Shown here: piece after piece, positions 36,159-43,548 of the stretch
Numbering within the stretch: the first letter of the stretch is position 1
Layout of the letters: each line of letters starts with the position of its first letter
Assembly (NCBI GenBank): GCA_023389575.1
Contig: JAEWEG010000080.1
Span: 35,766-99,765 of the forward strand
Reading direction: 5' to 3'
DNA: 64,000 bases
Origin: Chloroflexota bacterium
GTDB taxonomy: Bacteria > Chloroflexota > Chloroflexia > Thermomicrobiales > UBA6265
The notes under the pieces: model-generated
Told to the model about the DNA's origin: nothing
The model's database searches: none
The model's input: only the letters and a program-made list of their open reading frames with translations
Made by a program: the position numbers and the translations under genes

Positions 36159-36583
36159 TCGTTTTGGACACAAACGTCATATCCGAGCTGACGAAACCAC
36201 AACCATCCGCCGAGGTCGTTGAATGGCTGAATGAATCGCCGAGATTTCAACTTTGGTTGACGTCCATCTCCTTGGCCGAGCTTCTCTTTGGCCTCGAAAG
36301 GCTTCCCGCTGGACGACGAAAGTCGCATATTGCGAGAACATACATTGAGCTGATTGAACGTACCTTCTCAACCCGAGTACTTCCTTTCGATGAGGCAGCG
36401 GCGAGACAATATGCGATTCTCGTCGCGCAGCGACAGGCACTTGGTAGGCCGATCAGCGTTCAGGATGCCCAGATCGCGGCTATCTGCCGGGTAAATGCCG
36501 CAACGCTCGCGACTCGAAACATCAAGGATTTCGAACACACCGGCGTACCACTGATCAGCCCTTGGGAACCGCCAGCAAGTTGA
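36155..36583 (+). CDS. PIN-domain toxin (FitB/VapC family)
   Basis: Predicted Mg-dependent ribonuclease toxin of 142 residues. The PIN acidic residues are in place: Asp5 in IVLDTNVISEL, Glu42 in SLAELLFG, Asp104 in ISVQDAQIAA and Asp125 in TRNIKDFE. The ending GVPLISPWE is typical of FitB-type toxins. It starts at GTG 36155 within the antitoxin stop. Both genes use more A/T-rich codons (AAA, ATT, TTT, CGA) than serS next door, which suggests recent acquisition. VapC toxins often cut tRNAs or rRNA; with tRNA genes directly downstream the target is tempting to guess but cannot be read from sequence. Confidence 0.9.
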   Translation: MIVLDTNVISELTKPQPSAEVVEWLNESPRFQLWLTSISLAELLFGLERLPAGRRKSHIARTYIELIERTFSTRVLPFDEAAARQYAILVAQRQALGRPISVQDAQIAAICRVNAATLATRNIKDFEHTGVPLISPWEPPAS

Positions 36584-36601
36584 TCATCACTGAAGACACC
36601 A

Positions 36602-36637
36602 AACCGCCCCGGATCGATGTCTCGATCCGGGGCGGTT
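36602..36637. terminator. Terminator between the toxin gene and tRNA-Ser(TGA)
   Basis: Perfect 16-bp stem (AACCGCCCCGGATCGA and complement) with loop TGTC, located between the toxin stop and the 3' end of the convergent tRNA. No long T tract is seen. Confidence 0.75.
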
Positions 36638-36642
36638 CCCAT

Positions 36643-36731
<89 letters not shown>

Positions 36732-36917
36732 GCCGCTGATTCTACTCCACTCGCCAGCATCTGGACCACGCACGTGCATGATCTCGCCTCTTTAGATTCC
36801 GGCGATTGCCGGCGCATCAGCCAGCTTGACCACCTTGCTCAGCGCCGATCCGGCACCCGGATCAGCGCGGTCATTCGCCTTCATCTCCAGATGTCGAAGA
36901 TCTCCCCATTTCCCCCT

Positions 36918-36946
36918 TAGACGTAGCGTCAAGAGTTTGGTAAACT
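36918..36946 (+). promoter_or_regulatory. Candidate promoter for tRNA-Ser(GCT)
   Basis: TAGACG and TAAACT are spaced by 17 bases, and the -10 ends 14 bases before the tRNA start. Confidence 0.6.
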
Positions 36947-36960
36947 ATCGCTCGTTCGCT

Positions 36961-37053
36961 GGGGAGATGGCCGAGCGGTTGAAGGCGCGCGCCTGCTAAG
37001 CGTGTATAGGAGTAATGCTCCTATCGAGGGTTCGAATCCCTCTCTCTCCGCCA
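36961..37053 (+). tRNA. tRNA-Ser (GCT anticodon)
   Basis: Class II cloverleaf of 93 bases: acceptor GGGGAGA/TCTCTCC (one G-T pair), anticodon arm CGCGC-CTGCTAA-GCGTG, reading AGC/AGU. The variable arm is long (TATAGGAGTAATGCTCCTATC) with a paired stem. CCA is encoded. Confidence 0.95.
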
Positions 37054-37075
37054 CAGGGAACATTCAAGCTCCGCC

Positions 37076-37105
37076 TTGTCGGGCCGTGGATGGAACGGCT
37101 ATACT
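37076..37105 (+). promoter_or_regulatory. Candidate promoter for tRNA-Arg(GCG)
   Basis: TTGTCG and TATACT are 18 bases apart, and the -10 ends 14 bases before the tRNA. Confidence 0.55.
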
Positions 37106-37119
37106 CACTCGCGTTGCGC

Positions 37120-37195
37120 GCGCCTGTAGCTCAGGGGATAGAGCGTTGGGTTGCGGACCCAAAGGCCGCAGGTTCGAATCCTGCCAGGCGTACCA
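37120..37195 (+). tRNA. tRNA-Arg (GCG anticodon)
   Basis: Cloverleaf of 76 bases with CCA encoded. Anticodon arm TTGGG-TTGCGGA-CCCAA gives GCG for codon CGC. Most bacteria read CGC with an A34 (inosine) tRNA, so a G34 tRNA-Arg is less usual. A terminator follows directly. Confidence 0.9.
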
Positions 37196-37198
37196 GAC

Positions 37199-37226
37199 AA
37201 GCCGCCCTCAAGTAGGGCGGCTTTTT
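37199..37226 (+). terminator. Terminator after tRNA-Arg(GCG)
   Basis: Ten-base perfect stem AAGCCGCCCT/AGGGCGGCTT with a five-base loop and TTTTT at the end. Confidence 0.9.
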
Positions 37227-37284
37227 CGTGCCCAGGATCGTGCACAAGCGTCTGGTTCGGCTCTCGGCACGATTCCTCGGTTTT

Positions 37285-37293
37285 TGGTACAAT
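37285..37293 (+). promoter_or_regulatory. Extended -10 promoter for tRNA-Ser(CGA)
   Basis: TGGTACAAT is an extended -10 element (TGn then TACAAT) ending eight bases before the tRNA. The -35 region is poor, as is common with extended -10 promoters. Confidence 0.55.
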
Positions 37294-37300
37294 CTCGCGC

Positions 37301-37386
37301 GGAGAGGTGTCCGAGCGGTTTAAGGTGCTGCTCTCGAAAAGCAGTGTGGTGATGAGCCACCGCGGGTTCGAATCCCGCCCTCTCCG
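37301..37386 (+). tRNA. tRNA-Ser (CGA anticodon)
   Basis: Class II cloverleaf: acceptor GGAGAGG/CCTCTCC and anticodon arm CTGCT-CTCGAAA-AGCAG, reading UCG. The variable arm is long. After discriminator G the genome reads CCG, so CCA is not encoded and must be added by nucleotidyltransferase. Confidence 0.93.
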
Positions 37387-37408
37387 CCGCCGGGGAGACC
37401 CGCCCTAT

Positions 37409-37496
37409 GGAAGGGTCGCATAGTTGGCCTAGTGCGCGCGCCTGGAAAGCGCGTATCCGGTAAAACGGATCGCGGGTTCGAATCCCGCCCCTTCCG
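37409..37496 (+). tRNA. tRNA-Ser (GGA anticodon)
   Basis: Class II cloverleaf: acceptor GGAAGGG/CCCTTCC and anticodon arm CGCGC-CTGGAAA-GCGCG, reading UCC/UCU. The variable arm contains ATCCGGTAAAACGGAT. After discriminator G the genome reads CCC, so CCA is not encoded. It lies 22 bases after tRNA-Ser(CGA) and is probably cotranscribed with it. Confidence 0.93.
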
Positions 37497-37506
37497 CCCA
37501 TGATGA

Positions 37507-37543
37507 AACCCCGCGCCGAATCGCATCGGCGAGGGGTTCTTTC
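37507..37543. terminator. Terminator after the tRNA-Ser pair
   Basis: Stem AACCCCGCGCCGA with one internal mismatch, 6-base loop, and TTCTTTCTTT following on the plus strand, between the tRNAs and the convergent ribokinase-like gene. Confidence 0.75.
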
Positions 37544-37580
37544 TTTGAGCCCGGATTCAACTGCTGGCGAGGATCCGGTC

Positions 37581-38510
37581 CTATTGGGATTCCACTTCCG
37601 CCCGCTTTGGAATTGAAGACTGCGCACCCTCCCTCGTCACCGAAAGGCTGGCCGCCTTCACGCCGTAAGCAACCGCCTCCTCGAAGCCAGACCCGGTCGA
37701 GAGCTCGGCCACCAGCGCGCCGCAGAAGGTATCACCCGCGCCGGTCGTGTCCACCACGTCGACCTCGATGCCAGGGACGTGGATGTCCCGTCCCTCGTGC
37801 CAGGCGTACGCCCCATCGGGTCCCGCCGTCAACACCACCGAACAACCGTACTCATCCCCCAATCGCCGCGCCAGCGCCCCCAGGTCACCCTGCTTGCCAT
37901 CCGAAAGCGCCACCGCCTCTCCCTCGTTCACGATCAGGATCGAAACGTAAGGGAGAAGGTTGCGCGCGGTCTCCGGGTCGGGCGTGGCGTTGAATGCGAT
38001 CGTCAGCTCGGCCGCCTGGCCGCCCCGGAACAGCTCTTCCAGGGCGGCGTTCGGCAGCTCGTTGGCCGCCAGGATAAAGCCAGGCTCCGTCGCATCGAGC
38101 GCCCGCCGCACATGGTCCACGGGCACGGTCAGTGTCGCGGCCGGGATGTACGCGATCCGGTTCTCGCCTCGCTCGTCCACCAGGATCAGCGCCACGCCGG
38201 ACGTCACGCCTGGATTGACTCGAACCCAACCGACGTCGATGCCGTCATTCTCGAGGTCCGCCAGTCTCGCTTTCCCAAAGTCGTCATCGCCGACCGAACC
38301 CACCAACGCGACCCTGCCTCCAGAGCGCGCCGCCGCCACGGCCTGGTTCGCCGCCTTTCCACCTCCATGGATCGCGAACGAACGGCCAGTGATCGTCTCC
38401 CCCGCCTCCGGCGCGCGCTCCATCGTGGCCACCAGATCGGTGTTGATCGCCCCGGCAACCAGAATCAGCGGACTCCCCTGCTTCGACAATGAATCCTCTC
38501 CCCGCTTCAC
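37581..38510 (-). CDS. rbsK: PfkB-family carbohydrate kinase (ribokinase-like)
   Basis: Phosphorylates a sugar or nucleoside with ATP. The 309-residue frame has the PfkB N-terminal signature GGGKAANQAVAAARSGG near residue 50 and the C-terminal DTTGAGDTFCGAL near 255, containing the catalytic Asp. VNEGEA near 195 is typical of ribokinases. The GTG at 38510 directly abuts the stop of the upstream transglutaminase gene. A TTG at 38489 preceded by GGGGAGAGG is the better-supported start and would give 302 residues. Last gene of the moxR-DUF58-transglutaminase run, which has no obvious sugar theme, so ribose as substrate is an assumption. Confidence 0.85.
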   Translation of the reverse strand: MKRGEDSLSKQGSPLILVAGAINTDLVATMERAPEAGETITGRSFAIHGGGKAANQAVAAARSGGRVALVGSVGDDDFGKARLADLENDGIDVGWVRVNPGVTSGVALILVDERGENRIAYIPAATLTVPVDHVRRALDATEPGFILAANELPNAALEELFRGGQAAELTIAFNATPDPETARNLLPYVSILIVNEGEAVALSDGKQGDLGALARRLGDEYGCSVVLTAGPDGAYAWHEGRDIHVPGIEVDVVDTTGAGDTFCGALVAELSTGSGFEEAVAYGVKAASLSVTREGAQSSIPKRAEVESQ

Positions 38511-41117
38511 CTACCGTCGCCATCGCAATAGCCATCGTGGGGTCTGCCGCCGGATGGACTGCCACGCCTGCTCAGCCGCCCGCAGGACGCCTGAATCGGC
38601 CCGTTCCGGGCCATATTCATCGATCTCGAACGTCTTCACAATCCGTTCGACGTGCGGCCGTGAACTGGGAACCTGATCGGCGAAGGCTCGCCCGTACTCG
38701 CGTGGCGTGGACGTCGCCGAGGGCGACACCCCAAGCCACCGTCCGATTCGGCGCAAACGCAGGAACATCGCCGTGCCCGGTGTCGCGTTCCGTAACGGCA
38801 GGGACCACAGGAGCCAGCCAGCCCCGATTGCTGCCACCACGGCCCCAGCCACCGCAATCGCCGTCCAAGGCACAACCCGTCCCTCGTCCGGAGAACTCGG
38901 CGTCACGGCCGGTGGAACCATGTCCCCAGCGTCAGTGGTTGGTTGCGGTGTCGCGGCGTCGATCGGATCGAGTTCCTCGGCGACCGGGGTCTCGGGCTCC
39001 GGCGCGATCGTGGCCAGCGGCTCCAGGTCATCGACCTGCTCACCCGGCTCCGTGTCGATCAGGGCCTCGGAGGGTGTTGGCTCGAAGGGAATCCAGCCAT
39101 ACCCCGGGAAGAACACCTCGGTCCACGCGTGCGCGTTGCTTTGCAGGTACACGTACCCATCCCGGCTCTGGTCGTAATCACCAGGCGCGAACCCAACCAC
39201 CACCCGAGCCGGAATGCCGAGCATTCGCAGCATCACCGTCATCGCCGAGGCCGAGTATTCACAGTACCCGCGCTGTCGCTCGAACAGGAGGTAATCCACG
39301 ATGTCGGCGTCATCGGGCGGAGCATCCACGGTCTCGTCGTACACCATGTTGGTTCGGATGTACGCCTCGATCGCGCGCGCCATGTCGTACGGATTGTCCA
39401 GCCCAGCCGTGATCTGCCGCGTGAGCTCGTTCGACCGCGTGGTGATCGTATCGGGCAACTGCAGGTAGCGATCCTTCACCCAGGCTGGATACTCCTGGCC
39501 CGCCGTCGCCAGCATCTCGCTGGTGGCGACGCTGGTCGATGCCAGTACCCGGTAGCTCCCAACGCCTTCCGTACGCCCGAAGACGGCTTCCACGTCGTCA
39601 TAGATAGGAATCTGGCCAGTAACCGTCATCTGATCGACGCGCCCGCTTGCGCTCGCCGTCCAGGTCACGATCAGGAAACGCCGCTCCAACTGTTCAAGTT
39701 CGTTCTCAATCACCGAACGCAGTTCAGCGTCCAGAGGCATTGGCCCAGACTCACCATCCGCGCCGTCCAGGCTGCCAACCCGCAGCAGGCTCACCAATCT
39801 CAACAGGTCTCGCGGAATCTCGCTCGCCGCGTCCCCTCCCAGTTCGAAGCGATATCCATCAAGCTGCACCCACGACATGCGCACGGAGACCTGCGTACTC
39901 GATGCCTGGTAGGTATCCACGGAAAGCAGCCGGTTTTCGAACGAGGTGAGCGGCGTGATCTCGATCGCCTGGGAGACCCGTTCCTGATTCGCATCGTCCG
40001 AAAGAGGTACCTGCTGGTTGGGGGCGAAGGTCATCTCGGGAGAGTACCTTCTCCCATCGGGGCCTTCCGGATTGAACGTCTCCTCGGTGGTCGAATACCA
40101 CCCACGTCCCGAGTAGCCGTCAAACGTCTGCGCCGAAAGGTACGGCCCATACGGAGCGGAAACCAGCACTTGCGGCTCGTCGGTCAACTCCAGCGGACCG
40201 CCCACCGAGAACGAGTTGTCGAACGCCGCGAAGCTACCGCCATCCATTGTGGCTCCGGGCGGCGGTTCGCCGCGAGCGTTTTCCAGCCACCTGGCCATCC
40301 TATCCTGCGCCGAGAGCACTCCCGAGCTTACCTCCGTCACCAGCGGCTGGAGCGTCGCCTGGGAGAGCGATGCTGGCGCGAACACACCGACCAAGGTCGC
40401 GAAGACCGCCACGAATGTCCCGGCGGCCGCGAATCCTGGCCGTAGGCTCCGTGGAGCCGCGAGTCGTGCATGGCTCCAGTGAACGGTTCGCATGAAGAAG
40501 TTCTGGCGAGCGATGAGCATCAACGCCAGGAAGGCGTAGGCCACCAGGAACCAGGTTCGCGGCTCGTCCCCGTATCCGAGGTTCACCAGAATAAGGAATC
40601 CCGGCAGCAAGATCGAGGTCAGCAGCCAACCGTGTCGGAACAGGGTCCATCCGCCGAGATACCCGACCAGCCACAGGATGACGCCCATCAGCAACGAGAC
40701 GAACAGGCTCTCAAGGTCCTCTCCGATCTCATCGCCGAGGTACCAGTCGACCAGCAACCGGGCGATCTCCGCCAGGCGGTCTCGATACCCACCCTCGAGG
40801 TCAGCCCTCCGCGCCACCATGAACAGTGGAACGGCGATACCAACGACGATCGCCAGCAGATGCGAGGCCGCCGCCGGAATCCTCGTCTTCGCGAGTACTG
40901 CCCCCATCGCCGTCCCGAGTCCCGCCAGGACCGCCATCGGCAGGACGATTCGCGACCAGCCGGACTGCTCGACGCATAACCCGGCCAGTGCCACCATCGC
41001 GACGAGCAGGAGCGGCGACAGGATTCCCTCCGGGAACATTGGTCGTGATCTCAGGACGCTCCATGAGCGTGAGGACGTGTCGAAATCGTCGTAATCGTCA
41101 GTGGGGAAAGTCGTCAT
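38511..41117 (-). CDS. Transglutaminase-like membrane protein (TgpA/DUF3488 type)
   Basis: The 868-residue protein has about five to seven transmembrane segments in residues 35-245, a large external region, and a transglutaminase-like domain near residues 560-690. A single transmembrane helix (WTAIAVAGAVVAAIGAGWLL) lies near 770, followed by a cytoplasmic tail. The papain-like triad is RGYCEYSAS (Cys), SNAHAWTEVF (His) and GWIPFEPTP, where Glu stands in the place usually drawn as Asp. Between domain and helix is a Pro/Glu/Thr-rich linker. It is eight bases from the DUF58 gene, the usual partnership. Peptide cleavage or crosslinking at the cell envelope is likely; the substrate is unknown. Confidence 0.88.
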   Translation of the reverse strand: MTTFPTDDYDDFDTSSRSWSVLRSRPMFPEGILSPLLLVAMVALAGLCVEQSGWSRIVLPMAVLAGLGTAMGAVLAKTRIPAAASHLLAIVVGIAVPLFMVARRADLEGGYRDRLAEIARLLVDWYLGDEIGEDLESLFVSLLMGVILWLVGYLGGWTLFRHGWLLTSILLPGFLILVNLGYGDEPRTWFLVAYAFLALMLIARQNFFMRTVHWSHARLAAPRSLRPGFAAAGTFVAVFATLVGVFAPASLSQATLQPLVTEVSSGVLSAQDRMARWLENARGEPPPGATMDGGSFAAFDNSFSVGGPLELTDEPQVLVSAPYGPYLSAQTFDGYSGRGWYSTTEETFNPEGPDGRRYSPEMTFAPNQQVPLSDDANQERVSQAIEITPLTSFENRLLSVDTYQASSTQVSVRMSWVQLDGYRFELGGDAASEIPRDLLRLVSLLRVGSLDGADGESGPMPLDAELRSVIENELEQLERRFLIVTWTASASGRVDQMTVTGQIPIYDDVEAVFGRTEGVGSYRVLASTSVATSEMLATAGQEYPAWVKDRYLQLPDTITTRSNELTRQITAGLDNPYDMARAIEAYIRTNMVYDETVDAPPDDADIVDYLLFERQRGYCEYSASAMTVMLRMLGIPARVVVGFAPGDYDQSRDGYVYLQSNAHAWTEVFFPGYGWIPFEPTPSEALIDTEPGEQVDDLEPLATIAPEPETPVAEELDPIDAATPQPTTDAGDMVPPAVTPSSPDEGRVVPWTAIAVAGAVVAAIGAGWLLWSLPLRNATPGTAMFLRLRRIGRWLGVSPSATSTPREYGRAFADQVPSSRPHVERIVKTFEIDEYGPERADSGVLRAAEQAWQSIRRQTPRWLLRWRR

Positions 41118-41125
41118 GTCTGTAT

Positions 41126-42364
41126 CTACGCCCCAACCACGAATGCGGTTGCCGGTGTCGCGGCCGATCGTTCACCGGGTTTGAGCGACGACACGTGCAC
41201 GTGCGCCGAAACCAATTCCTCGGCCAACCGGTCGAACTCACCGTCCAGATGGCCGCCCGGCTCCGGGATCAACACCGCCGTCACAGGCACCTGCCGGGTC
41301 ACCAGCGATCGCGCCGCGTCGATCCAGTCTCCCGCCGGGCGGGAGGTCACCACCATCAGCCCGGAGTTGCGGGTGAATCGGGTGGAATCAACCTGGATCG
41401 CCTCGCTGATCGATCGCTGCCCGAACGCCGACGCCACCGCCAGGGTCTCGAAAATGCGGAACCACTGCCGGTGGGTGCTGTCGGCGTCCAGTCGGATCGG
41501 AATCGACCGGTTCACGATGAACCCCACCTTCCGGCCATCGTTGAGGCACTTCTCCGCCAGCGAACCCGCCACCGCGATCGCGTATTCCTGCGACACATCG
41601 TGGTGACGGACCCGGCCTGGCCGTGCCGCTGCTTCCGGCGAGCCACCCATCTCGTGGTCGGGCTCGTTGAGATCCAGGATGATCCAGATATCCGATGTCG
41701 GCTCCGGATCGAATTCCTTGACCATCATGCGCCCCAGCCGCGCTGTCGCGTTCCACGATATCCGGTTGAGCGGATCGCCGGTTGCGTATTCGCGGATGCC
41801 AGCCACGGTGTGCGCCGCCATCGCGGTCTGCGCGTTGGTCGACCGTCCACCCATCATGTTCGCCAGCGGTATCGGGATATCGGACACATCCACCTGCGCG
41901 GGATACACGATCAGTTCGTGTGTCGCCGGCACCATGCGCCGCTGGCTGAACAGGCCAAACGGATCGCCCGAATGCAGTGACACGGGCCCCAGGCGGTACT
42001 TCCCCCGCCGTTCGCACCTTGTCCGCGCCGACCAGGTCGAGGAGCGTTTCGGACCAAGGGAGACGACCCGCCCCGCCTCGTGTCCCGGCAACGACGACAA
42101 GTCGCGGATTTCGACCCACATTTTCGGAAGGATGCTGAGGTTCGAGAGCGAGATATCCTCGACGACCCATTCACCCGCCCGCACCCGGTCCATGGAGAGC
42201 GCCCGACGCAATCCAAGGCGCTGGAGGCTGAACCGGGTCCAGACCCAGGCGATGAACAGCGTCACCACCAGGATGATGATCAGGCGGTCTGGCGCCGACC
42301 AGTCGTTGACGATCGCGATCGCGAACAGGACCGCGACCAGGAAGCCGAGCTTGACCGCGCTCAA
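41126..42364 (-). CDS. DUF58 domain protein
   Basis: Member of the MoxR-associated DUF58 family, 412 residues. Two hydrophobic helices lie at residues 5-22 and 27-43 (LIIILVVTLFIAWVW). The DUF58 core follows, with GIREYATGDPLNRISWNATARLGRMMVKEFD near residue 190 (the signature) and a VWA-like fold with IWIILDLNE after it. The reading frame starts at TTG 42364, four bases after the moxR stop. DUF58 proteins are thought to be chaperone or assembly clients of MoxR ATPases. Position between moxR and the transglutaminase gene supports one functional unit. Confidence 0.9.
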   Translation of the reverse strand: MSAVKLGFLVAVLFAIAIVNDWSAPDRLIIILVVTLFIAWVWTRFSLQRLGLRRALSMDRVRAGEWVVEDISLSNLSILPKMWVEIRDLSSLPGHEAGRVVSLGPKRSSTWSARTRCERRGKYRLGPVSLHSGDPFGLFSQRRMVPATHELIVYPAQVDVSDIPIPLANMMGGRSTNAQTAMAAHTVAGIREYATGDPLNRISWNATARLGRMMVKEFDPEPTSDIWIILDLNEPDHEMGGSPEAAARPGRVRHHDVSQEYAIAVAGSLAEKCLNDGRKVGFIVNRSIPIRLDADSTHRQWFRIFETLAVASAFGQRSISEAIQVDSTRFTRNSGLMVVTSRPAGDWIDAARSLVTRQVPVTAVLIPEPGGHLDGEFDRLAEELVSAHVHVSSLKPGERSAATPATAFVVGA

Positions 42365-42368
42365 CGGA

Positions 42369-43364
42369 TCACGCCCGAACCAGCTTGCGCCCGGGTTCCG
42401 CGCCCTGCCTGCCGCTTGGGTTCGATCCTGGAACCGGCATTGTGCCGATCAGGTCGCGCACGATCTGCCGGCTGTCCGTCCCGCGCATGCGGGCCGCCGG
42501 ATTCACGATTATCCGGTGGGCGAGCGTCGGTTCGGCCAGGTGCTTCACATCGTCCGGGGTCACGAATGCCCGCCCACGGATCGCCGCCCAGGCCCGCGAG
42601 GCGTTGAACAGGGCCAGCGAGCCTCGTGGGCTCGCGCCGAGGAACACATCGTCGTGCCGCCGCGTGGCTTCCACGATCGACACGATGTACTCGCGCACCG
42701 GGCCAGACACGTGAACGGTCCGAACTCCATCCTGCGCCAGCAGCAATTCGTCCACCGACACCACCTGCGTCAACGATTCCAGCGGGTGGCGCTGGTGTTG
42801 CCGGTCAAGCATCTCCAGTTCGCCCTGCCGGCCTGGATAGCCCAGGGACAATCGGAGCAGGAATCGGTCGAGCTGCGCCTCGGGCAGCGGGAAGGTTCCC
42901 TCGTAGTCGACAGGGTTCTCGGTGGCCAGCACCACGAAGGGGTGCGGCAGCGGATGCGTCACCCCATCGATCGTGATCTGGGCTTCCTCCATCGCTTCCA
43001 GCAGCGCGGATTGGGTCTTTGGGGTCGCGCGGTTGATCTCATCGGCCAGCACCATCTGCGCCACGATCGGTCCCGGCCGGAACTCGAACGTGCCACGCTG
43101 CTGGTTGTACACATTCACCCCGGTGACATCGCTCGGCAACAGGTCGGGCGTGAACTGGATGCGCTTGAATGTGCTGCCAATGCTGCGGGCAACCGCCTTG
43201 GTCAACACGGTCTTGCCCACCCCGGGAACGTCCTCGATGAGTACGTGTCCACGGCAGAGGAGCGCCACCAGCACGAGTTCGACTTCGCGCCGCTTGCCTA
43301 TGACCACCCGCTCCACGTTATCGGATGTGGTCTGCACAAGGCGTCGAATATGATCGGAATCCAT
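42369..43364 (-). CDS. MoxR-family AAA ATPase
   Basis: AAA+ chaperone-like ATPase of 331 residues. Walker A is EDVPGVGKTVLTKA near residue 45, Walker B is MVLADEINRATPKTQSALLEAM near 105, and sensor 1 is VVLATENPVDYEGTFPLPEAQLDRF near 140. A C-terminal lid domain follows. I start at the ATG at 43364; AGGAG lies 12 bases before it and immediately abuts the ATG at 43376, which therefore seems too close to use. It is the first gene of a four-gene minus-strand operon and divergent from polA. MoxR proteins help mature complexes with VWA-domain partners, here DUF58. Confidence 0.92.
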   Translation of the reverse strand: MDSDHIRRLVQTTSDNVERVVIGKRREVELVLVALLCRGHVLIEDVPGVGKTVLTKAVARSIGSTFKRIQFTPDLLPSDVTGVNVYNQQRGTFEFRPGPIVAQMVLADEINRATPKTQSALLEAMEEAQITIDGVTHPLPHPFVVLATENPVDYEGTFPLPEAQLDRFLLRLSLGYPGRQGELEMLDRQHQRHPLESLTQVVSVDELLLAQDGVRTVHVSGPVREYIVSIVEATRRHDDVFLGASPRGSLALFNASRAWAAIRGRAFVTPDDVKHLAEPTLAHRIIVNPAARMRGTDSRQIVRDLIGTMPVPGSNPSGRQGAEPGRKLVRA

Positions 43365-43548
43365 GCGGCGAGGCATCTCCTGGGAACCACGAGGGATGGT
43401 GTCGGGTCGATAAGCAGCGGGGCCCGGACTCCCCGCTCCGCGCGAAGGTCCACCGGAAGTATAGCCAAACACCCGGCCATTCCCGGATGCCGTCCCTCTA
43501 TACTAGGCCGCGATACGACACGTCACGTTCACCATCCAGGAGCGAACC

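Noticed and set aside
36732..36960. Gene or small RNA between the divergent tRNA-Ser genes
   Set aside because: I see only promoter-like elements near both ends and a short GC hairpin; no coding frame or RNA family is supported.
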